A stretch of 64,000 nt of DNA, from positions 144,789,950 to 144,853,949 of the forward strand of contig CP136063.1 of the NCBI GenBank assembly GCA_032622095.1. Direction: 5' to 3'. The first letter of the stretch is position 1. Each line of letters opens with the position of its first letter. A model generated the notes under the pieces. The model ran no database searches. It was given only the letters and a program-made list of their open reading frames with translations, and was not told the origin of the DNA. Origin of the DNA: Siphonodentalium dalli (Eukaryota > Mollusca > Scaphopoda > Gadilida > Siphonodentaliidae). Position numbers and translations under genes: made by a program. Shown here in pieces: positions 26,901-41,900 of this stretch.

Positions 26901-29900
26901 TTTTATTTCGAAGACTCTTTTTTATGAAGGATATTAGTTCGAAATATCTTAGACTATTATTCCACACCCATTGACGTGAGTCACATGTATTCAACGGAAT
27001 CCCAGCCGTTGAATACATATTAGTGTATACCTCTAGTGGAATACAAGCCGGAACTATTCTTGTTGACGTTGTCTCCAAGAAAGATGACGTACATTACGTG
27101 GATCATTCGCTTCCGGTGATCCTCCCCATAATTACTGGTTATTTGTCAGACTTAAATCACAATAAAGGTAGCTATAGTAACAATGAAGGTGACATTCGTG
27201 GATTGAACTTATCTGACTGAACGGTGTAGAATAAATACAGAACACAACTTGCATCATAATCTCGAATCTTTTATCGAACTCGTTGCGGACGGCGGAAATT
27301 TATATTTCACTCGACCTAAGCTCTCGCGAAATATATCCTTGCGCCATCCGCAACTCATTCAATAAAAGAGTCTCGATTAAGATACGCGTTGTGTTCTGTC
27401 TATTTATACAATAATTGTATTTTGTTCGTGGTTCCCGTAAGACCATAAGTTATTTAATGTCATTACGTTATTTCTAAATACGTCAGCCCACACACGAGTC
27501 ATAAACGCTAGTATACGTCCACATAGTGCTATACTAATATGGCGTATGTTATAATAGTTCTAAATACTATAAAAATAGAGTAACAAAATAGCTATACATT
27601 GGAATGCTGGCGTGAATCGTGAAGCTGGGCTTCAATCAAGAATCTTCGATTTGGATTATGTAAATCCAAACATCATGGGGTGTTGGCTGCAACACAAAAA
27701 CGTTCACAACCGCGAAGATGTGGCAGCAGCATCAAGGTTTACGACAAATATCTACGATGGTAAATTTTGCATAATAAGGTATATGTATGTCGGTATTTCG
27801 TGTCTCACCCCAACTTTGGTAAAACTTTCAACAGATGGAAATGTCATATACTTGACACAGCATCAGTTGGGAATTTCAGACCAACAATATGTTGAAATTA
27901 TTCTGTTTGATTTTCCAAAACAAATTTAGTGGGGAATTTGTTGTTTTAGATCAACATTTGCATATTTTCCTACTTTTGGTAAAAAATCATTCGGACTGCA
28001 ATGTCCATCAGCTGGGAATTTTCGAACCTCAGGTTGTAAATATCCAACAAATGGAAAGCTTGAGTCTATTCTAGAGGCTAGGATTTATCAATTTTCATAT
28101 TCATATTTCAAAACTTTCTCACACCCGGCCGAACCTTGGTAGACACGGTGTGTCCTGGGCTCTCCCAGTGGCCCGTCAACAACATGTATTAAAGAAAAAC
28201 AAATCGGGGTATGGTGAATTTGCCTGGCGTTAGACAACTAGCTAGATGTTATAAATTTTAAAATTTTAGGTTCAGATCTACACATTTTCTTGTACTGGTC
28301 GGCCAGGCGGACCTCCCCCATGACGCCTGACAACAAGCAAGACTAGTGATCCATTTAGAACATGCTACAATTCAGTTGGGGGAAATCATAGCCTAACGGG
28401 GTGCATAAATGGAATTGCGCATAAGCATGTGTGTTTGGTGTAGTTCAACGGGGTTTGTAATTGGGAATTTGAAGGTGGATATCCCCGTCCCAACGTGGAG
28501 ACCCTCTATAATCACGTAATTGTGTCGAGACTCCGTATATCACCACCAATGTGAACATAACAGATGGCTTAAATGACAAATTGATCAATGATATTTGCGA
28601 TAAAATCTTGCAATAAATAGATTAATGCATAGCTGACTGATATTTCATAGAATTCATGTAGTTTTAAGTGAGAAAAACGTAATGAAAGATTACCGGTCAG
28701 TGGGATACATCTACCGTTCCAAATTCCAATCGCTTCATGTGCTGCATTGACAGTACATGCAAGTGACTGTCACGAAGTTCACCGATTTACCAGTATCCGT
28801 ACCAGTTGGACAGGTATAGCAAACTCGCTATTGCCAGAAATATTTGCGCATTAGTTCGCCAAACCATTTATGCAAACTCACATGGTAGGTATGTGGGTCA
28901 ACATGCCACCATAAAGGGGCAAATCAACTTTGTTTGACCCGATAATGGTCCGATATTTGCATTATATTTTAGAGCATGGTCCATAATGACGCCACGCTTT
29001 ACTCCCATGTCAATTACTATGCCGAAAATGGCAATTTTAGGCTTTACAACGAGAAGCAGAAAATGTAACACAGGGGTTAATTTTTATTTTTATTAGACGG
29101 CTCATGTGCCACATAATCTGTCGTATCGCATGTTTCAAGTTCCCAATTTATTTTTCTGGGGATAATGAGCTCGGAATATGTGCCAGAGCAGAAATCTGAA
29201 AAACTGTCATATTTCACTATAGGTTACAAAAAAATACAAATAATTTACATAGGCGTCAGTGTTAACAAATAGCATTGGACTCATGAAAGTTCACATGAAA
29301 GCGTTGTTCTTCCATGTGTATCGGAATTTGAAGAACATCCTTTTAGACTTATGATAATATGACCAAAAGTTATTAACCTACAGTTTTGACAAACGTCACA
29401 CTACCCTTCAAAAAGAGAAATAATTATCGAAAAAACACAAATCCTCCTATAAATTATTCGCCCATTTGGCAGCCATAACCTTTGACCATGTGAATTTATT
29501 TGACGTTTCTCGTTGGGTAATTGTGTATAATTGACCTGTCAGCTGCAATGATTTTTGTTTATGCTGATTATATTATCCCAATGTTCCGAGTGAAATCACT
29601 CTACTAATTTGTATTTGCTATATTATAACATACATTGTTCTGACTCGACGTCTGAATGCATCAAAGCATGTAACTTGTGCTCCGACCTTGTGCTTGTGCT
29701 TATCGCCTCTCATCCATGTCATCAACTGTATTATCTTTATTTGTATTTTGTTTATTGACTGAGGGATAATAAAATATGTTTAAATCAATGCATCAAAGCA
29801 TTTTCTTGCGGACACAACCACAGAATATATGCGTTGTCCCGCTCTGACTGTCGATGTCCAGTAATGTCCTACGCGTCAAAATTTTAAAGTTGTTTCTCAG

Positions 29901-32900
29901 CTTTAATTGTTTGTACTTTGAATCCGTAGTCCAAATTGGGACATGAACGATCCATTGCTGTGTGTGCATCGAGACTGCTTGAAAACTTTTGTGGTTATGG
30001 GCAGTTCGTGTTTTCATTGTTGCACATCAGAGACTCTCTTGGCCCTGATCACAGTTTTTATAATTAACACACTGCAATGGGGGTGGTGCACAATGTATAC
30101 ATTTGTAGATCCACGTATCCAACTTTCAACTCCAGTGAACGTTGAGACCGATTGTGTGGAGCCAGCTAGACCAATAGCTCAGACTCATGAAGCAGATATA
30201 TCGCGGGATCTCAACACAGCCCTGCTGCTCTCCGATGTCTTTTTTGGGTAGTAACAAAACACATGTATTTGTGAAAGAGATGATAACAGAAGAACAGCGT
30301 CAGATTGACAATACTTTGAACATGCAATCGGGAGAGAGACATTTACTGACCCAGTTGTGATTGGCTTTACATATTTTAATATGTTGAATCGTTTTATCAA
30401 TGGTCAGTATCGTTTGTCATTTAGCAGGTCTTCATTCGTACGTTGTTTTTCAGTTTGAGTAGACATATGAAGAGCACATAGTCGACATATACGAGCACAG
30501 CGGCCGACACAGACCACCCTCCTCTCTCTCTCTCTCTCTCTCTTGCTCTCTCTCTCGGCTTTTGGCGGAGGTGAATATTTTAACAGCATACCTACCACCA
30601 ACGCCGCCCGTATCTTTAAATACATTGGATAGATATGATCGGACATTTGTAAGATCATTACAATTCACCAATAAATCTAATGATATACCGATATTGCAAC
30701 AATTATCGCACAAGGTACAGTTTCAGATTAACCATATCTTCAGGCGGCAACCCGATTTCGCGAAATGAGTTTATTACTATAAATAGAAAAAGAATAGTAG
30801 GCATGTCAGATTCCTACTGGGGTACTATCGTAAAATAGTATAGCAGTGTGCAGCCAATCAGAATGCGAGAAAGTCACGTGAGAGAGAGAGGGAGATATAT
30901 ATATATATATATATATATATACTAGAAGGTGACCCGACTTCGTCCGGGTTTGACCTTGAATTGTCTATTTTGAAGGCCAAGGTCAAGTGGGGTCACGATT
31001 TGACCCGTCCAAAACACAGTGCCCGAACAAAAGTACCCGACAAAAGTACCCGTCGAAATCCATCCGGTTTTACCCGATTTGACCTTGAATTGACCATTTT
31101 GAAGGTCAGGTGGGGTCAAACACCAACACCCCCAAAATGGTGGAAATCGGCCCAGCGGATACCGAGAAATCGGCCCAGCGGATACCGAGATACCCTATGC
31201 ATCAAATTTCGTCCGTAAAAATCCGCCAGTTTAACCCGATTTGATTTCCACTCAAGTATATAAACGCGCCTCATACACACACGCTCATTAATTATCAAGT
31301 TTCAACGTAAAGATAAATTACCATCGGTGCCCTAGATATGGCCAAGACGTCTGAAACAGTCAAATGCATCGGCCGGTTAAGCGTTAACGTGATCTAACGT
31401 TATGACCTCTAACGACGTCATAGAAGTTACGCATTGTTTTTATCCTGATGGAAGATAGTACCACTTCTTCTTGATAATTGAGGCAGATAACTAAAACGGA
31501 TACATACGCATTATATATCGTTGGAAAGAGGAAACACGAAAGATTCTCACAGTGTCATTATTATGACTGGCATTTTATTATTCGCGCTGTTTCGAATCGA
31601 TTTGTAAGCACCGAACTCAAATGAAAGTCCCGTAACACAGCGTAAAAACATATTTGACCTCGGCACGTGAAAAGTTGACCTCGGATCTGAAAATCAATAG
31701 GCCTATGTTACTCCTAACCCGAAAATACCCCCACATACCAAGTTTCATCGAAATCGGGTCGGCCGTTTTCGAGTTCATCGATTACACACACACAAACAAA
31801 CAAACAAACAAACAGATCTTCCAAAATATATAATAGATATCTCCATCTCTCTGACATATATATATATATAATATATTATATAGATAATAAATGGCTTGGA
31901 GTTGACTATGCCAAAATAGTGGTCCTCGATGAGGACCACTATTCTGGCATAGTCAACGACAAGTCATTCATTATTTATTATATTATATCGAACATTGGTG
32001 CAAATTCTCACACAATTTATGTGTCTGATTTTGTCACATTTTTATTTGCCTTGAATTTTGGAGATCGGTCTCAGATTTTACGGCAATCTTTTGACGTTGG
32101 TAGGGAAGCATAACTATGTTATTAGTTACATCTAACAGCATCTCTTCATGATTCATGCATTTATTTCTATAATTACGTCATTAGCAAAAACATTTTGGCG
32201 AAATTTTAGAAGATAACTTGCTTAACATCGATTGAAGCGGAAAAGGAAATTATAAATAACGTCCACTGTCATTACAAAATTAGGACTGGCCGCTTGCTAA
32301 CTGAACGGACAAACTATTAAATACGTTGGCTAGCTATGATCGGACATTTGTAAGATCATTACAATTCACCAATAAATCTAATGATATACCGATATTGCAA
32401 CAAGTATCGTACAAGGTATAGTTTAAGTTTGGCCGTATCTTCAGGCGGCAACCCGATTTCGCGAAATGAATTTGTTACTATAAATAGAAAAAGAATAGTA
32501 GGCATGTAGGAATCCTACTGGGGTACTATCGTAAAATAGTATAGCAGTGTGCAGCCAATCAGAATGCGAGAAAGTCACGTGTGATATAATATATATATAT
32601 ATATTGCATGCATAATTCGAGTGTGATATATTGTTTTATTTACAGACGGCAAGAAGGTATACGGGATGACACCGACAGCAATAGAGGTCTCACCAGACGC
32701 AACATTCAATGAAAAGATATCACAGCTAGACAGTTATGGGTAACTAACATTAAATATTAAAATTTACCAATGGCATGAAGTGTCATATTCTTTCTTATTT
32801 TACCCTATACTATATGCTAATAAACATAATACAACGGGCATTTAAGGTCGAAGTGTATAATAATATATGTGTTGTTTCACATTTCCTTAATAACAGTTTT

Positions 32901-35900
32901 CTGTCTGAAAAAGGTTTATTTGTGCAAGTGATTAACGTGAAACAAGTTTCCAAGAGTTACCGATCAGTTGTTGTTATTAACAAGCACGTCCATTTATTTT
33001 TGTATTTGCCACTTAATGTTCGTTAAATCTATGTTAACTGGTCATTTTGGCAGCTATTATTATTTTGTTCTGTTATCTCAGGTGTCCGATAACCGGCATA
33101 CCCTTCGATATGGACGACTCCTGCAGACGAACTGCCGTGGATGAGTACTCCCACGAGATGACATGTGGCAAATTTGAACTTCAACTGTGGCCGCATTCTC
33201 GTATGCTCTACTTCAGAGTGAAATTTATGATGTGTGGCGTACAGGACGTGAAATGTACTGTGGTGAGTTCGTACATGTAGTCAAAACAATATTTATTTCT
33301 TCCCAAAGATATAATCACAACACAAAAAGTAAGTTCCCCCCTCATATAATGACCAATAATTCCAAATATTATGGGTGGATATTTGTGAAATTTCACACTT
33401 ATTACAATGGTCCATTTACCAATATGATGCGCTTATTTGTGAACATATTCGTAGCGACATGGTTAAATGAGCAGCAAGTAACCAAAACAAGGGGTCAATT
33501 TTAATTCTACAGAACATTTAATTCATTGATTTCGGGTAAGGGAATTTGATTGTTTTGAGTTCGTGACTGTTCAATATCTGGTGTAACTTCCGTGTCGATG
33601 CAGGACGTGTTGACATCTTGCCCTCATGGTGTTCACAAGCTTTGCTACACGGTTTTGCGGAATTGCTGCCCATTCATCTTGTAAAAGACGCCGCATATCA
33701 ACCATAGGGGTCCCCTCGTCAACTCGCCGGTAAACAGCCCTCTTGAGTTGATCCCATAAGTGTTCGATGGGATTCAGATCGGGGGAATTTGCCGGCCATA
33801 CCATTCGCTCGATCCCATTGGCAATCAGAAACTCGTTCACAACCCGGGCTCGGTGGGGGCGGGAATTGTCATCCATAAGTACGAGCTGGTTACCAGCCAC
33901 CTGAGCTTGTGGGATGACGTGTGGTAGGAGCACATCGTCCCTGTACATCACACCGTTAAGGTTGCCGTTGATCGGGACCAGTTCTGTCTTGGTACCAGCG
34001 CGAATCCCTCCCCAAACCATGACGCTGCCGCCACCATAAGCCGTCACTGGTTGAACACAACAGTCCACGTGCTGCTCCCCGCGACGGCGCCAAACTCGTC
34101 TTCTGCCATCAACATGTCGCAGTCAAACCCTCGTCTCGTCGGTGAACAAGACGTTTGCCCATTGTCGTCTTGTCCAGCGTGCGTGATGTCTGGCCCACGC
34201 CAACCTCGCTGCCTTGTGTCGCATCACGAGAGCTACCTTTTTCACCAAACGCCGGGTCCGTAGCTGGGCACCATGTAGCCGGTTCCGGATGGTCTGGTGG
34301 CTGAGTCGTCTGGCCCCTCTACCAGCGACTGTGTGCACCTGGTCTCGTATCTCTACAGCTGAAAACATGAGAACGACCATAATTGGTTGCGTTACGAAAA
34401 AAATAAAATGGATATTTTCGCCCATTGGAATAACGAAAATGTCATTCGCACCTGTAAGTGTTCGCCTCCTCAGTGCCGTCAATGCGATAAACCTGTCATC
34501 GCGTGGTGTTGTCACTTTTGGACGCCCGCTCTTTGGTCGATCCTTCACCGAACCAGTTTGCTGAAATTTCGCCCGTAGTTTCCGAATGGCATTCGGCGAC
34601 GCACCCATTCCAAAAGCCCAATGGCAATCGCACGATCCTGTTCTGTAAGGTGTGGCATCGTTGTGTGCATGTTATCGCACAAATTGAACTGAATCTGTAT
34701 CAAAAAAAGTGGGGTGACATCGATTCCGTGCAATGCATCGGCCGCACCGATAAAGAACGCGAGGGTAACCCATATTTCGCCGAAGCTATGGACCTCCAAA
34801 TGGTGAAGTGCGATTTCGAAAAAAACATCATTTTCATCTTCAATTGTTGACCAGTCGAGCATGCAATGGACCAGAACATTTAAATTTATGCTACACACTG
34901 GCAGAATGCTATAGAACATACATGCCAAATTACATCAATATCCGAACATTAATTCGGAAAATATCGGTCGTCATTTAGGGGGAACTTACATTTTGTGCGG
35001 TGTTTATATTAAGTGTGTCAAGATAAAGGCAGTATGAATGTGAAGAACTAAATGGAGGAAGAGGATTTCGCGATAAACTTTAGACGTATTTACACTGAAA
35101 AAAAAATCCCGTAGAATTTTACGGCATAGTGTACCAGCAGCTATGATACCGTTGGAATCAGCTGTAACCTTTACGGTACATACATTTTATTTAAATGTCG
35201 GAGGTATTTCAACATATTATAAACGGTAAAATCTATTGATATATAATTGAACGGTAAATTCCGTAAATTACTACAGTAAATTGTATTATTTCCCAGTAAA
35301 TCTATTTCGGCACAATATCCCGTATACAATAGCGGTATTTATGTTAAAATTATATATTTTCTGTAAATATCACAATCCCCCATAATTGTTGTTCGAAGTT
35401 GATTATCTCATAAAATTCATTAAACTGTTTATGTCCGTGAGTGGATGTCGAGCCCAATAGATGCCAAAACCCCTGGTCGGACATAAACATATTAATAGAC
35501 ATTGACACACATTCCCAATTGATGGACAGTCAAATTACGCATGCAATTGTACATTGGTCAACTTATGGATACACATCATTAAAAAGCTCACTAAAATATG
35601 ACAATTATACAGGTATGCTGAATAATTGGGCATGCCGTATAGCAGAGTACAGAGAGTCTGCTTTTTAATTTGAATTTCAATGGTTGAAAGTGAAGTAAAA
35701 TTTTAATCCTGACGGGTCAACACATTCTGCAATGGCACGCTGAGATAACTTGATATTCTAGAGGAGCATTTTATAGTAACACTAAAGAACAAACAAAAAT
35801 TGATGCATACTTGAAAATGTAATCTATGTCAAGACGCGATTGGTAATGAATTCCACTTTGTGATTGAATGTGCCAAACTTTATTATCTTAAGACTAATTA

Positions 35901-38900
35901 TTGGAATCCATCGGTTGTCGGTAAGTGAAAATGTTTACAGGCGGCTTATGACTGTCCAAAATATATGTTTTAACACGACAATGTGTGTTTATAAAACTTG
36001 GATTCGAAAGATTGGAAACTTGGTATGTAAACTGATAGATAGCATGTTTTAATCATTACTATGGAAAATATTATAGGAATACTGAATACACTTAGTTCGG
36101 TCAAAGACTGGGGAACATTTAGGCATTATGTAGACACCTATAACTATTTATATAATGCATGTGTTCATACTATCGTGTATAGCTTCTTTGCATCTAAATC
36201 GTAGCTCCTTCAAAAGTGAGTTTTGACCGCTGATATGATACATGTGGTATTTAATTATATTATGTTTCATTCATCGATCGTTATCACTGGTGGGTAAGAC
36301 TCTGAATAGGGAGACAGTCCTGCATTTATGTGTGGGAGTGCAACTCTTGTGCTGGACAGGGAAACTCGCTGTCTCAACCATGCTTTCATATTGCAGTTGA
36401 GCAATGTGTGTTTAAATCACATTAGAATCAACACAATCGTGTGTTAATCCAAGTTGTGTGACAATAACTAAAGGGAAGAGAATCCACTTGTTAAAGCTAA
36501 TAATCCTCATAATAATTGTTATTCAGATAAATATATACATATGCACATGAACCCCGTCCGCTATTTGTATACATTTTCCCAGTGTATTTGCAGTGTTATG
36601 AGAATATACAAACTAATTGAATTGAATTATTTGTGTTCCAGTCATGTGGCATAAATCGAAAGAAACGAGACGTAGAAGAGGAATATAACCACGACAACGA
36701 TACATGGTACTACCATAGTGTTCTAGTTGAACCATACAGAGGAGCGCTTGTCAGATCTTACGGTGAGATTTAAAGCCGAAAGTCCCGCTTTAGGGTGGAT
36801 ACACACATGCATGTAATTTCTGTATGTAAAATCCATGTATTTTACACGGTCACACCAATCATTGATAGCTTTAGTCACCTGCGCGCGATCGGACAATTTC
36901 AACAGGCGAGACCAGCGAGCAGTTATAAGCCATTATCAAACTAACTGCTATATCAAGATATTTCAGGCCAGTCATAAATTCTGTCATGGATGCCGAAATG
37001 AATAAATCCTGTCTGATATCTGTTGCTGTTTTTCACGAGTTTTAATTCATTTCGAAAAGTAGATTTGAGTCCGTCGATTTTATACTTGATTTGTTTCTCG
37101 TCATTTCAGGGTAATCCAAAATAAAAATAAAATGTGCATAATTTGGGACGATGGTGATACACGAGTGTTTAATGTCCCATTAACAATCCGATATGGTGCT
37201 GTCAAATTAATACAGACAATACCGGTTCGTTGAGAGTCCTCTTCAATAGTTTCAGAGCGAGCTCATGTGATAACATTCAATTGGGATTTCCATGTTTTCC
37301 ATGCACATATCCATTACAGCGCCAAAAAATGCAGGTACAGCGTTAAAAGTAAAAAGAGTGACCCCCCCCCCCCCATTTTTCACCCAGAATTTACATAACA
37401 GTATAATGTTGTTTCTCAAACCAAAGGTTGAACAAGTTCCTAACTGTCACAATTTTAGCTTTTATATGCTTGAATTATAACATTTTGGACCATAATCCAT
37501 GATTGGGGGAGGGGGCTGGTTCTCGAAAGCTTCGGATAACTAAGGAATTTTGTTGAATGTATCTGGGCATGAATGTACAATATGTTTAACTTAACCATTC
37601 CATAGTTGTAAACTTTGCGTATACATATATGACACAAGAGAGGAAAGGTGACTTAGTTGGGAACTCGTAGAGCTAGACAACCCGTTTCCCCGAATGAAGA
37701 CACACAGCAACACCACCTTCTGTACTCTCAAACTTAAAGCTGTAATACTATGTTCATAATTATATGAATAGCATAAATTGCCGAATATTATAGTAACCAC
37801 TCGTAGCAAACAGACACGAGAGAAATGACTGTCAACTACAATATTTATAAGTCAGGAGTGGCTTCGTGGCTTCATGGGTGGGGGTCATGACTCAGGGTGC
37901 TGCATGCCCCCCCCCCCCCACCCACCTGTCGAGGAAATATGCAATGGTCAGTCCGGTAGCTTCCGGGATAATATAGCCCCCCGTGTTGGGGATCATAGTC
38001 CCTGCGTTGGGGAAATCATGGGGACATCACTGGTATAAAAATCAAGAGAAGACTGACAATGAATTAAACAGAAAGTCCAACATTTGGGTTATCGCGCGAA
38101 CAATTATTTTAAGCGGCCTGACGACTTCGTTCAGTGAACGGCTCTCTGCACGTTCAGAGCTTGGCTCACTGTGGTCAAACATAACCGCAATGATTGGGTT
38201 GTCAGCGGACACATATTACATGGTCTGTGTGATCCATGTAAAACGACAAATACACGACATTTACAGAGATTACATGCATGTGTGTATCTACCCTTAGTGT
38301 CCACAGACGGCATCGTTGCGTACTTAACAGATGAGTTGGCGCGTTATGCGGATACCTTCGTTTGTTGTCTGCTTATACACTGGAGGTTATCACCCTTACA
38401 TCTCCCACCCGAATCACGAATAAGCTAACTCACTGAGTCGCTACCATATTGGATCATCCAGCCCCATTCCGCGGTTTAAGTGCTACCTGCAGGACCGTTA
38501 AGACCGGTATCACTGCGTGAATGTGCGGAACGGTGCTGGATGATCCAATATGGTAGCTACTCAGTTATCTCGCTTATACTAGTAACATAGATAAGTGAAT
38601 CTGGCGTACCGTAAAGAAAAAATACGGAATAAAAGACACTATCTTTGAGAATAATTTCCACACCTTTTTCTGAAGTATATGTTTATAACTTCAACGTACC
38701 AATGGGAACAAGTCTAAATTGCAGCAGAATTTGCCGTAGGCTAGGAAATAATCTAATATATATTTTGGGACTTCTGTTTGTTTGTTTGTCTGTTAGCTAT
38801 GGCCGGGGAAACTGCCTATCTATGTTACTAGTATAAGCGAGATAACTGAGTAGCTACCATATTGGATCATCCAGCACCGTTCCGCACATTCACGCAGTGA

Positions 38901-41900
38901 TACCGGTCTTAACGGATTGAGCTCAAACTTCCTATCTAAGGGTAAGTGACTTCTGTTTGTTTGCTTGTCTGTTAGCTATGGCCGGGAAAACTGCCGGACG
39001 GATTGAGCCCAAACTTCCTATCTAAGGGTAAAATCCCAGATGAAGTGTCATCGTACCGCTTCTGAGAACGTCAGAGCACTCCTTCTCCATTCTCAGTCGC
39101 CAAAATGACCGTCATTGGCACCTTGGAGTTAATCGCGTTGATAGTTAAAGAGCGTCGTTGATAAAGAGCGTATGCGTGTAGTGTGATTCTTATGTCTGGG
39201 GCCAGACGTGGGTGTGTCTGTATCCAGACATGAGCGTGTTCTTATTTCTGTCTTCGTACTTAGGGGTTCCAATGAACGGGGGAGATTTTCATCGGGTAAG
39301 TTTTTCCGCCCGAGGTGATCTTCACCTTGAAACGGGCACCCACAAACGTACCTCTTTTAGGGACGGGTACTATCACGGGACGGGTACCATCATTTCTCTT
39401 GATTACAAAGGCAGAATTAACTCAAATTAAATTTAAAAATTAACGGATTTCGACGAAATTTGATACCCTGACCTTCAAAATGGTCAATTCAAGATCAAAG
39501 CCCGGACGAAGTCGGGTCACCTGCTAGTCTAATATATATTTTGGGACTTCTGTCTGTTTGTTTGTTAGCTATGGCCGGGAAAACTGCCGGACGGATTTCG
39601 ACCAAACTTCCTATCTAAGGGTAAAAACCCAGATGAAATGTCGTCGCATTGCTTTTGAGAAGCTCCGAGCACTCATTCTCCATTCCCACTGCCGCCGTCT
39701 TGGAATTGTGGGGGTTAATGAAGAGTATTCGTATCCGCAGTGTCGTTGATAAAGAGCGTGTCTGTGTCCAGACATGAGCGTGTTGTGTCTGTGTCCAGAC
39801 ATGAGCGTGTTGTGTGATCCTTATGTATGTGGTTCCTAGGAATGGGGGAGATTTTCATCGGGTCAGTTTTTCCGCACGAGGTGACCTTCACCCTGAAACG
39901 GGTACCAACAAATTATATATATGTATGTGTGTGTGTCCGTTATAGACTCGAAAACGGCCCTTCCGGTGGAGTCCAAACTTGCTACCTAGGGCCACTTTTG
40001 TCCGGAAACTCTCATGGACCAGTCAAATTGTGACCCCGACCTGACCTTGACCTTCAAAATGATAAATTCAAGGTCAAAGCCCGGACGAAGTCGGGTCACC
40101 TGCCAGTCTAATATATATTTTGGGACTTTTGTCTGTCTGTCTGTCTGTTAGCTATGGCCGGGAAAACTGCCGGACGGATTTCGACGAAATTTGATACCTA
40201 TGAGTGCTTTTGGACGGGGAGTCTTTTGGACGGGTCAAATCGTGACCCCGGCCTGACCTTGACCTTCAAAATGATCAATTCAAGGTCAAAGTCCGCCGGA
40301 CGAAGTCGGGTCACCTGCCAGTCTAATATATATTTTGGGACTTTTGTCTGTCTGTCTGTTAGCTATGGCCGGGAAAACTGCCGGACGGATTTCGACGAAA
40401 TTTGATACCTAGATGTACTTTTGTCCGGGGAGTCTTTTGGACGGGTCAAATCGTGATCCCGACCTGACCTTGATCTTCAAAAAGGTCAATTATTCTAAAA
40501 GGTCAATTCAAGGTCAAATCGGGTAAAACGGGACGGATTTCGACCTTGACCTTCAAAATGGTCAATTCAAGGTCAACCATATTTAAATGCCAATTTCCTC
40601 TGCTTTAATCTTGGCGGGTTTCGTGCCATTGCTGGGCATAAGTTTAAGTACTTTCGATTTTAAGTCGTTGTCGATTCACTCCTCTTTCAGAATTTCAACT
40701 TATATATGTTCAGAACTAGCGTAAAACTTGTCAGAATGCCCAATTCCCAGATATGGGGGAATTTTACCACCCATATATATGACATTGTGCACTCAATTAT
40801 TCTACTTTAAACACACTTAAAAGTAACATTACCCCCCAGACGAATTGTACATCGTAAGAAGACCCTAATAAATGCAAAAAAAAGTTATTATTCCTTCAAA
40901 ATAATAATTTTATTGCAAAAGTTAAGGACATATCTATGTATACATTTCGCTATGTGAGCCTTTATGTAGTGCACTGGGCTCCAATCTTCCCGACGTGCAC
41001 ACTGCATAATTAACTCATCTTAAATATTGTATCATGGGAACCATTCACCACATAAAACGAATTCGATAACTATTAGAGGTTTTGATGAAGTTTAACGGAA
41101 TACATTACATTGTTTAGCAAACGCAACACCCCGCCTATACTCGTAATCCGATTGTCCAAACATGAAGAGTTCCGCTTTGTATTCCACTATGGAGGGCCGT
41201 CAGGGTCACAATTCCAAGTGCTAAGTTGTAGAACGTGAAAAAGTATTTCCAATTGCAAAACCTAAGAATTTATTGGACAATGTTAAAAATTCATATTATG
41301 GATTGTCAAAAGGTATTTTTAATTATTATATATCGCGGAACGTGAACTAGTATTTCCAATTGTAAATTCTACGAATTAATTGGACATTGCTCTAAATTTA
41401 TATCGTAGAATGTGAGAAGGTATTTTCAGTCGCCAACGTTTATATTGCGAAATGTGAAAAAGTTGACATCGTTTGTAATTGTAAAAGCTCTATTATATTT
41501 ATAACACGAACTCGCAAATTATATTCTATAATGCTAAACAGTTAGAGAAAAAATTACATTCATTTGATAAGATACTTGTTTACCTTCCTCAAAGATCCAT
41601 TCAATTTACGAATCAAATGAATAAATTTCTTTTCTCTAACTTTTTTAGTATAATACGGTATAATATACAGGTTGTGTGGTGTTCTAAATATATTGCTCTT
41701 ATATACGATTGCAAACTAGGCCTACTTTTTTACATTTCGTAAACAAACACAAATGATTTCGCCATCCAGAGTCAGTGCATTTAATTAATATATCAGAATG
41801 ACGTTGTGTGTTGGCAATTTGGATTAATATTCGTAAAAAGAACAACTTTGAGCAAGGCTATTGTCCATTTCTATTGGATCACCCTGCCAGAGTGTTTCAC

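Noticed and set aside
30616-32581. LTR retrotransposon bounded by 265-bp direct repeats
   Set aside because: No TG...CA ends, primer-binding site or gag/pol frame lies between the copies; each copy has its own TA tail.
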